A DNA stretch of 64,000 nucleotides from Earliella scabrosa (lineage: Eukaryota > Basidiomycota > Agaricomycetes > Polyporales > Polyporaceae), in contig JABYQQ010000012.1 in NCBI GenBank assembly GCA_022605405.1, positions 806,001 through 870,000 of the forward strand, read 5' to 3'. The translations under genes were made by a program, and so were the position numbers. The first letter of the stretch is position 1. The number at the start of each line of letters is the position of its first letter. The notes beneath the pieces were generated by a model that was given only the letters and a program-made list of their open reading frames with translations, was not told the origin of the DNA and made no database searches. Shown here one piece after another: positions 24,177 to 33,800 of this stretch.

Positions 24177-24557
24177 TGCTACTGCCGGGAGCAAACTTTC
24201 TTTCTCTAGTACTCACGTACGTATAGTTGTCTCAAAGTGACCGCGGGTATGGACGGGTTCATGCTTGTCCCTGCGCTCCGTTCGCGGGGCCAGTTTGATC
24301 GTGAGAGTCGATATCCAGGATTCCCTATCTGATGCGTTATGGAAGGAGCTAAAAGGAGCTCATCCAAGTCTCCTTCCCACGAAAAGCTCCAGCTATCACA
24401 AGCAGCAGTGTTCGGCCAACTGGCATTCGCTAATCGCTTACATGTCGACCGTCTCGTCAGACGAAGAATTGATCTGACCAAATGATTCTTGAACGCCGTG
24501 GTCAACCCTTCCGGACTATCGGAGGACAGGTAGACGACTTACCTCTATAGTGTAGAT
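24177..24557. other. Spacer between tandem paralogues, no gene seen
   Basis: Upstream region of the disrupted copy and 3' flank of the intact copy. No coding signal. Confidence 0.6.
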
Positions 24558-26779
24558 TCACTGTGAATCGCCACCTATGACAGCGCGAAGCTCACGCTCT
24601 GCCCGCACCCACTGCTCGTCCACGTCCCCCGTCCATTGCCACTCCCACATCTTCTGTATAGCTTCTCCCAGGCGATCAAGCTCCTGTTTCTCCTCCTCGT
24701 CGAGATCCGCGGCCTCACCGTGAGGAGTCGCGTCGTCGGAGTGCACAGTCCGCGAGCCGTCGTAGTATCCGGGCGCGTCGAATTCATACATCCGCCACAC
24801 GTCACGCGCCCGCTGCGAGATGGTGTTCGCATAGGCGAGCCGAATGCTCTCGTATATGCGCAGCACGGCGGGGACCTTTGCACGGGACACCCGAGGGTCT
24901 GCGAGGAGGCGGCCAAGGATATATGCGTCCTGATAGAGAGCAGCATGAACATTAGCTGTAGCTCAAAGTTGGCTGGGAATACTGTAGTGATCAGACCATA
25001 GCGGCGGGGGGTCCGGGGTGTGACAGGTTGGATAGGGTCCGGCGGGGCGGCGGACCCGCGAGTGACGTGTGACACCCCCGTATATGGGGCGGCGCCGTAA
25101 GGCGCCGCCGGCCCACAGGGTGTAAGCGCCGGGGAAGCGCCGGATTTGGACCTCTGTCACATCCGGCGGGAGCCTCAGTGACCTGTGACAGAGGCCAAAA
25201 TCAGCGGCGGCGAAGCGGCTTGTGACGTGTGACGCGCCGCTATGGTCTGATCAGTACAGTAGATACGTGCCTCGATGGCTTGCCCGCCACCCGCACCCAG
25301 CGTTGGCGCCATAGCGTGCATCTACACCTATCAGCGAATGTCTGATAACAGGGGTCACAGACGACGCGTACCGCATCTCCAAGCAACACAACGTTTCCGG
25401 ACACTGCTGACGGCAGGTTCTCAACCACATGCATCGCCCAGCGCGTTGGCTTATCCAGACACTGCAAACAAGTCAACACGAGAGTCGAAGGCTCATCTCA
25501 CCAGGTGGTAGGGTAACGTACCTCAAGCATCTGCTGAACCTCAGGCTCCCAGTCGACTAGCTGCGAGACAATCTCCTTGCGCGGGACTTCCGTGACCCAC
25601 TTGCCAGAGTACGTGGATCCTTCGGCTCCAGGAGTCCGGATGAGAGCCACAAAGTTTAGGAACTGGCCTCCTGAAATTTGGTAGGTGATTATATGCTATG
25701 ACAGCAATAATCCGTCCAGTCAGCACAAACAAGTCCGCAGGCCCTCGGGTACAGGCCGTACCTTCCCCTTTCCTGAGTACTAAAGCAAAGAGATGATGCA
25801 AGCGGTCTGTAAGTGCTCTCAAGTCAAGAGAGACTACTCACGCATAGCAGCGCCCCCACGCCCGCGGTCGTGTGTGCCGGGTTGAGGGCGTAAAGCTTCT
25901 GAGTTGGGATCAAGCAGCGATAGGAATGCACGCCTGTCCACGTCGGTATCGTCCCCGAGCATCTTTTACAACCAGCGAACGAGACCTCTTCTCCTCCCTC
26001 CGACCCTGTCCCCCGAGTGGAGCTCGTGCATTCGTCTTCGTGCGCATCCCGGTACATTTGCATCCGAGTAGGGGAGTGTATGCCGTCGGCTCCGACGAAG
26101 GTGTCCGCTTGTGCAGTCGTCCCATCGGCGAAGTGCAACGTTATCGCAGAGCTCTCGTTAGCATCGTCGAATGTCTGGGTATACCTGAGAAGTCTTTTCG
26201 ACGTGTGGAGCGAGCAAGATGGCGGAAGGTGCTTTCGAAAGACGTCGATCATATCTCCGCGGTGCATTGTTGTCGAGCCACCTAACTCAACAATGCGATC
26301 AGAACAGAAGAGAGCGCAGGGCTGTCAAGGGTGATCCTCACTGGGAGCCAGAACGCGGCAATAGTGGTAGCCCTCCCGCGGTTGGTCTGCTTTGCGCGCG
26401 ACAAAGGCGGGCTCTAGATGGTTTCACGTCAGGCGGTTCTTCCAAGTGCCCCGTACGAGCGACTCACTAGGAACGTCATCAGCCGATCCTGCGGAAGCCT
26501 GTACGGCTACCCGTGAGAGCTCCTCGTATAACCCAAGGTGGCGCATGACACTCCACGTTCGTGGCCAGACGGTTATGCCTGCGCCCACAGTCCGAACCTC
26601 AGCGTCTGCCTCATATATGTCTACCTGAAAGGGCGCATCCGCTGGCGCGTAACGGTAGAGGGCGATAGCTAGAGTCAGACCGGCTATCCCACCGCCACTA
26701 TATTCAGTTATCAGTGTTATGCCTTAGCAGAACGAGACATTTCCAGCACGCACCATATGGCAATCCTTGGTTTCGACAT
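24558..26779 (-). CDS. Salicylate hydroxylase-like FAD-dependent monooxygenase
   Basis: Nine exons (26779-26754, 26697-26468, 26413-26342, 26281-25842, 25779-25762, 25695-25522, 25461-25372, 25321-25271, 24929-24558) give 490 residues. The FAD Rossmann motif MSKPRIAICGGGIAGL is made by joining a 26 nt first exon to exon 2. Further signatures are VGAGITVWPR, HFADGTTAQADTFVGADGIHS, VVLLGDA and GAGGGQAIEDAY. Such enzymes hydroxylate aromatic or other small substrates with NAD(P)H and O2; the substrate here is unknown. Exon 5 is an 18 nt micro-exon (YSGKGK), shared with the disrupted paralogue. Intron 8 is 341 bp, starts with GC instead of GT (GAG|GCACGT) and contains a MITE-like repeat; the paralogue has no intron at this site. 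Confidence 0.9.
24980..25261. mobile_element. MITE-like element in a monooxygenase intron
   Basis: Inverted repeats of 27 bp match at 26 positions (24980-25006 and 25235-25261). The element proper starts CTGTAGTGATCAGACC and is flanked by TA on both sides, the target of Tc1/mariner-type elements. The core is GC-rich with internal palindromes and cannot encode a protein. Without it the host intron would be about 60 bp, the normal size here. Confidence 0.85.
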
Positions 26780-27999
26780 TGTTGTCTGGCTTGTCTGGCG
26801 CTGCAAAGCGTATCATGAGTAGTACATGCACATACTTATGAGAGCGTGGTAGTCCCACTGCGGTTGTGATGTGCAGAGCCTCCACTCTGTATCCACGATA
26901 TCGGGTAGTGTTCATGCCACGAAACGACGCGGATGTAATGGCTCATCAAGCAACCAGTGATTGGCAAACTGCGGTGCGGTGGGAGTTTGGCGACGGACAT
27001 CTGGTGGTTACTATATTCCGTTCCGATCGGAGAAGGATGCTTGCAAGTTGGAGCTATGACCAAACGAGGGTGTACAATCAACGGCTTCAAGCAACTTGGA
27101 ATGCCGACATGGTCACCATAACGACGCATTTATTAACCTTTCTTCCTGATCTTGCATACTAGTCTGACATACTGCCAGATGAACGATATTGGATGGTACA
27201 GACTTTCAGCTTCCCATGTGACGAGGTGAACAATCAGTCTCACAGGGCCAGTGGCACGTCTGCCACTTATGAAAAGTCTTATGGTCGTTCCGACTCGTTC
27301 CTCCGAGCATGAGCCTTGTGAGTTCTGTGAGTGTCAAGTTAGCGCTTTTCATGAGTTTAAGTACAGCATCATCGTACAGCAGCATTAATGTTAACGATGA
27401 TTGTAGAGGGGACGTTGCAGGCAAAGTTGAGACTAGTTTCCTCCTCCCTCCTCCGAACAGGCGCTTACGACCCCTCGCGACAAGTCACATCCACGTGTTG
27501 TGACCGCCTTTTGCCGAGGCCTTCAAGTTGTTCGGAGTGCCTGCCTCGTTCTTCCTCCTGCCTCGAAACTTCTGTACCATCCGGATGCTTCAGGTTATTG
27601 AGGTCTTTCTTTCAATTTGCCCACTCTAGGTTATCGAGTCTGGATCACCCTGATCAACTTTTTAGGACCGATATTCACTTAACTTGTGGCTCCTTCGTAG
27701 CGTCGCGGCGTCGGAACTTCCCTAGGGACGACGAGGCATGATTCCGTATGACGTCGATATGCGCATGCGACAAGTACTAGTGACGTGCAACTGATTTCAC
27801 CTCATCAGGCGGACTCTTCATGGTCAGTGAATGGCGTATTCGATGACGATCCACAGCCACGACATCGGAGGACGAGGTCTGTCCGATGTGGTAGATTGTG
27901 GGGTTACGTGTTGCACAACCAATCGCAATGCTACCCTAAATCCAATGATGCACTCCATCCTACATGCCAAATACGCCGCCCGAGAGTCAACTGACCAAG
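26780..27999. other. Intergenic, no gene seen
   Basis: 1.2 kb upstream of the intact monooxygenase. Open frames up to about 130 codons show no family features and no consistent splice partners. Confidence 0.55.
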
Positions 28000-28737
28000 T
28001 CAAACGCCACCATCCCGGACGTTGTAATCTGACCCGGTCACGGCCGACAGCGCAGGCGTCGACATCACATCCGCGTAGTTCTGCAAATTGGTCTCGTCCG
28101 TACGCCGACCCCGTTCGAGGAATAGGAACGAGATGACAACGTCGTCGCGGATCTGCAGCGCGCGGGCAGTGAAGACGAGCGTAGCAGGCGTCGCCGTGCC
28201 TGTCTCGCAACTCTTCCGGGAGCGGGCGAAGCGCGCAATGGGCTCCTTGTATCCGTCGTCTTCCGCGTACAGCTGGGCACGAAGATGATGGTCAGCAAGT
28301 AGGGCGGCCGGAGGGCAGACAGATGTAAACTTGCCTCTAGCGCTCTCCCCGGTGCGTTTCCCCTCCACTTGTACTTCCGTCCGGAGTTGTCCTTGAAATT
28401 CACGTCACTAGACCAGTCGTCTACCGTCAACGTCAATGTCCAAAGCGGGCAGCCTGGAGAGCACATACTCTTTGACGTGGAATGGGATGAGGCTTGTATG
28501 GAGCCAGTCGCGCAGGGACATGGGGGCCTTCTTGCCGAGAGTCACCCGGTCGGGCAGGACGTCTCGCCACTCGAGCGACGCGAGGACTTCCTCGTCCGCG
28601 TTCTTGACGCGCGTGGTGGTCTCTTTGCCATGTTCCGTGTACACCGTGTACAACGCTTTCCCGTCAGCGTCATATATGGTGGTATTGCACGGATTGTCCG
28701 GGGATAATGTGAGAGTCGCGGAGATCGGGGCCGACAT
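28000..28737 (-). CDS. DUF6593-like protein
   Basis: Three exons (28737-28469, 28407-28335, 28272-28000) give 204 residues. The sequence begins MSAPISATLTLSPDNPCNTT and continues with short strand-like segments (ALYTVYTEHG, YKWRGNAPGRALE, LYAEDDGYKEPIARFARS) and a C-terminal hydrophobic strand DDVVISFLFLERGRR. This pattern matches the basidiomycete DUF6593 family, common and often multicopy in mushroom fungi and of unknown function. Intron 2 is GC-AG (GAG|GCAAGT). Intron 1 uses GTATGT at 28468 and the acceptor ending at 28408; only that choice joins the two frames. The family name is from memory of its pattern. Confidence 0.75.
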
Positions 28738-29338
28738 GATGGCGACAAGTGTTTAGTGAGTATCACGAGTACTGGATCCACGAGTGCCGCGTCTTAGAGG
28801 GAGGCTGAGGTCGAACGTCAGAACTTATGAGGTGCAGTACGCTACTCAGGCTATGTATACTGCGCGGTGTCGTCAGCGCGCCCCGGTGGCGCACGCACAT
28901 GAGCTGCTACAATGGCCTCGCGCGCGCCGCCCCAAGGTACGGATGCTGCGGAAATCTATCAAGAAAGACAGAACAGTGACAGGCCGAAGTTCAAGGGAGC
29001 AAGTGCGCAGTCGACCCACGTCTCAAGCTCCGTGAGTGGCATGCGCTTGACATCCACTGGCATGTTCAGTGAAGCCATGGAGTCATCGCCGATGCATGGT
29101 GTTAGCTCATCGGTACCGACACTGACACACGCACGCCAGCGGTGTGATGGGGGGTGGGAATTTGATAGTACAACATTCGGACTGTTGTAGTAGATGCTGA
29201 GCAGATGGTGAAGGCTACATCATCACAGTCCGTAACATATCATCGTTAACATTGTACAGCTCAGAGTGCAGTGTCCGTAACCGAAAGTCCGTCAGTCCAC
29301 ATGAGTCCGTGTCGAGTCCGTCTGACGTCCAGGCTCCC
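28738..29338. other. Intergenic, no gene seen
   Basis: Between the DUF6593-like gene start and the cerato-platanin 3' end. No coding signal. Confidence 0.6.
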
Positions 29339-29920
29339 TTACAGCCCGCAGTTACTGGGAGCGACCTCCGTCACGGTCGCCTGCACAATGCCGAGGTGCT
29401 CGGCCTGGTTGTTCGTCAGCTTGTTCATCGCCGCGAGGGCAATGTTGAACCCCGACCTCGCGTGGTCGATGGCGAGGACGTTGATCGTGTTGTTCTTGTA
29501 CTTCAGCTGCCAGCATGTGCCGCAGTTGGGCGAGTTCCAGCCTACGGGAGCGTATGTTAGTGTCCATGGAGGCCACACGGGGGACAAGCGGCAAATACGC
29601 ACTTGCAACAGCTTGCGCACCGCCTATGTACGGGAACTTGGGCAGCGATCCGAACGTGGTGTAGCCTGTGTGAGCACCGTTAGAGAGGGTGTCCACGACA
29701 TTCGCGCGGAAGGAGCGTATGGGTGCGACGTACCTAGAGCTTCGAGGCCGTTCTCGCCGTCGGAGCACGCTACGATGTCCAAGGAGTTGGACTTCACATC
29801 GTAAACAGGATCGTACGAGACCTGCAGTGTCGTCGTCGCTCGCTCGCCAAACTCGGCAGGGATAGCTGCAGCGACGCTGATGAGGGAAAGGGCAGTGACG
29901 AGGATACTGAGGATCTGCAT
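29339..29920 (-). CDS. Secreted cerato-platanin family protein
   Basis: Three exons (29920-29734, 29665-29603, 29541-29339) give 150 residues. Residues 1-20 (MQILSILVTALSLISVAAA) form a clear signal peptide. The mature part shows the family pattern: VSYDPVYDVKSNSLDIVACSDG, GYTTFGSLPKFPYIGG, NCGTCWQLKY, INVLAIDHA and a terminal NCGL. Four cysteines are present, as needed for the two conserved disulfides. Cerato-platanins are small secreted double-psi beta-barrel proteins that bind chitin oligomers, act at hydrophobic surfaces and can trigger plant defence responses. TATA-like TATATAA lies 84 bp upstream. Confidence 0.95.
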
Positions 29921-30874
29921 GGTAAGGAGTATATATGCTGGTGCTGCAGGTAGCGGGGTAGAGCTGAACGATGTGCTGGGGGCCGGTGGTCAGTTTATGG
30001 GTGTTATATACCTCCTGGTACGGTACCCAAGACCGTCATAGCCGCGGAATGCCCGGGGCTGGCGAGGTTGGTTGCATGCCAGACCTAGTGCGATCCAGCA
30101 TGGTGATCCGCATCGGCCAGGAGGCACCGAGTCTCAAGGCGGCGACATCTCCGCTGAGACGAACGTTCTAGAGGGTTGACGGACGGGCACTATGAGCATC
30201 GTGTGATCAAATGGTCACCTCGTTCCGCTGACGGACGTCAGAAACGATATGCATAGACCTCTGGGCACGGCGTCGCGGAGTTCTGGCCTCGTGCTAGCAA
30301 GCAGAGTTCAGCCAATTAGGACAACAGCGCATAGTTTCCGCACCTCGGGGGCAAAGGCCGAACATCCGACCAAGGTGATGCGTCATAGGACTTGAGACAG
30401 GATGTATCATGCGACCGAGGCTTGACTTGACTCCCTAGTATTGACTCTGCGGAACATCCGAAGGACCTAGTCGCGACCCGCCCAAGTCGATTCGGCTACG
30501 GGAACGGGCAGCGTTTCCCGCGATGTCAAGCGGATCTCAGTGAATGATCAGCACAGACAAACACGCGTTGCGCTAGAATGCCCTGCAACATCACTATATC
30601 GGGAGAGTAGGATGCACTGACGTCTGTAGCGGCCACGCAGCCCACCCAAGTTCGCAGTAAGATCCGAGCGGGGTGCGTGAATGAGGGGAAGAAGGAAACA
30701 AGAAACCATGCATTGATGTGGTATGTAATGATGTAATCACAGTAAGTCGGACTAGGTCAAGAGTGGTGATTATACCGAGAGATGTATGTGTGCGCATGCA
30801 TATGAACGATGAAGATGATAGTCGTAATATCGTTACAGTCGTGAAGCAGAATTGCGACGCTTGCAACACCCCAT
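29921..30874. other. Intergenic, no gene seen
   Basis: Promoter of the cerato-platanin gene and 3' flank of the large repeat protein. No supported gene. Confidence 0.6.
30004..30010 (-). promoter_or_regulatory. TATA box of the cerato-platanin gene
   Basis: Reads TATATAA on the minus strand, 84 bp before the ATG. Confidence 0.5.
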
Positions 30875-33800
30875 TTACATGACGACGCACCACTTCTGTT
30901 TCTTCTTGTCGTCAACGTTGCCTTCTACATTGCCATCAATGGGGGTATTCAAGGGCGCCTCGAGTCCACCACTGGATTCTGAAGGACTCTTCGCAAACTC
31001 GCCCGTGGCGTTCTCCAGGGATGTGCGGCCCTCTTCGGGAAGCTTGGTAGTGCTCGAGAACCAGCCTCCAGGGAAGAACCGGGATGATGTCGTCGACTCC
31101 AGACGTGCACGGGGGTTGGACGGGGAGACCTCGGCAGGACCTGGCGAGGTCTCCTCGATCTGGATCTGCTCGTTCTCGTCGACGACGGCGAGACGTCCAA
31201 GACTGGGCCTATGTTGACGTCAGAATCATGGCCATAGTCACCCAGTAGAGAACAACCTACTTGGTAGTGATCTTGGGCTCTTCACTAGTAGGGAAGCTTT
31301 GAGTGTTGGCACCGTTACCATTCGTAGTGACCCCTTCTGGTGCTGTCTCCGCCTTCTCGGCGCTCGCAGAAGGCTCCTCATCAGCACCAATGTCTGAGGA
31401 AGGACCTTGCCTCGTCACAGAATACGAAGGCGTCCAAGGTCGCGCAGGCGGCTCCTGAGCTGATTCGCCGTTGGCGGTCTGTGGATGATAATGATTAGAT
31501 ACGAAAATCTTCGGATGAGTTCACCGCATCATGCGTACTTCGGTAGTCGGAGGTGCGAGCGTCGGCTTCTCTTGCACAGGAGGAGGAAGTTGCTCCACCT
31601 CGTCTAGCTCCTTGGGTGTGTGCGCAGGACTAGCAAGAGGGGTATTGCCTTGATGCGTGACAGAATACGACGGAGTCCAAGGAGACTTCGGCCTGTCGTC
31701 TCCAGCGGCCACGGTCGGGGGCGTCTTCGGCTGGAGAAGATTGAGTCAGAAATTGTTTCCATCCTATTCCTCTGATAGAAGACGACCTACCTCAGGTACC
31801 TCGTCGGCAGTCGTGACGATGACAGGCGCGGGGGCCGCAGCGATAGCCTCAACGACAGGTTCTATCGCCGGTGCTGACTCCAGCACTGCAACAGGTGTCG
31901 ACTCCGACGCTGCAACAGGTGTAGACTCTGGCTCCGCCGCCGGCGTCGACGCCAGCTCAGCAACCGGTGCAGGCTCCGGCTCCGGGACCTCGGGGACAGC
32001 AGCTTCAATCGGAGCAGCCGGTACAGGAGACTCCTCGTGGGGAACTGGTACCTCGACTGCAGGTTCGGGCAAAGACTCGATCTCTGCAACATCGGCGTTG
32101 GAGGCAGTCTGCTGGGCGGGTACAAGAGGGCTTGAACCCTGAGAGCGAACCGAGTATGAAGGAATCCACGACTTGGGCTCCTCCGACGGCTGATAGAAGA
32201 TCAGTATATAGACCGTCGCGTGCCAATTGATCGACATACCTCAGCCTCAGTCGCTTTCTCTGCGATAGCGCTCGGGATGTCAGCAGCAGCCGGCTCGTCG
32301 GCAGCCTCGACGTTGACAACAGGGGCTGGTGGGACGGTGTCTTGCAGAGTTTCTGTAAGTACTTCGGGGACATCCTTGACTACGGGCGCAGGCGCGATGG
32401 CAGCGAGAGTGTGCACCGCCAGCTCTGGCTCAACTTGTGCGGACTCGACCGGCTCTGGAGCGGGTTCCGGGGCGGCAACCACCTCGGCAACTGATTCGGG
32501 AGCAGGAGCGGACTCTTCAGGAAGCTCGTCGACTTGCACGTTAGGCGAGTGAAGGGGACTTGCGCCCTGCGAGCTGACCGAGTAGGATGGGACCCAAGAG
32601 GATGACTTGGGGAGGTCCGCCTCAGCAGGAGGTTCAGTAGCATCTTCCGCGGTCTGCGGGAACGGACGATGAACACGGAGCTCGTATATCTATGGTTCAA
32701 CGAAGTGTGTAGCTCACCTCGGAAGTTATCTCCACCTGAGGCGCTGTGACCGCTTCTTCCTTGACCTCATCCTGTACGACAGGTGGAAGTTGCTCGAGCT
32801 CAGCAATCTCTTGTTCCTCTGCAGCATCGACACCAGGACCTTGAGTGGTGACGCTGTATGAGGGAGTCCAAGGCGACTTAGGCCTCTCCTGAGCGGACGG
32901 TGAGGGACTACGCGATAGGACACCAGGCTCAGGTGCCGCATCAACCTGCTCGGGCTCCTCCTTCGCGGCCTCAATCGAAACGACAGGGATTGAGTCTTCA
33001 GCAGGGACGTCTTCAACACGGACTTCATCGACGAAGGCAGAGACCTCGGGTTCCTCCGCGGGAGTCACATCTTCGACGGGAGCTTGAACTTCATCCACAG
33101 CGGGCGTGTCTTCGACAACGGCCTTGTCCTCTTCGATCAAACGTTCATCGCCAGCAGCTTCCACGACAGGAGGCTCAACTTCAGTTGCGGTAGCTTCAGC
33201 GGTGGTCTCTGCTGCCTCATCTGCCAACTCCGCAATAGGAGCGTCCTCAACAACTGTGGCTTCAACAGGCGCAGGAGTGGCCTCAGCGGCGGGGACCTCC
33301 TCAGGGACTGGATTTTCTGCAAGAACGGGAACCTCAACGGTAGCAGTCTCGTCAGCAGCAGGGACAGCCACGTCGATAGCAGGGACCTCGTCAGTAGCAA
33401 GAATCTCCTCGGCGACGACTACCTCCTTAGCAGCGGGAACCTCCTCCACAACGGCAACCTCCTGAACGGGAGTCTCTTCGGCGACCTCTTGGATCACAAG
33501 AGCTTCTTCAGGGACAGGAGTTGCCTCCTCGGCGACGGGAGCTTCTTCAACGACGGGGGCTGCTTCAGCAACGGGAGCTTCCTCAGCAACGGGAGCTTCC
33601 TCAGCAACGGGAGCTTCCTCAGCAACGGGGCCTTCCTCAGCAACGGGGGCTGCTTCAACGACGGGAACTTCTTCAGTACTGGGAGCTTCTTCAACGACAG
33701 GAACTGTTTCAACGATGGGAGCTGCTTCATCGACGGGAGCTGCTTCAACAACGGGAGCCGCATCAACGACGGGAGCCTCTTCAACAACAGGAGTCTCTTC

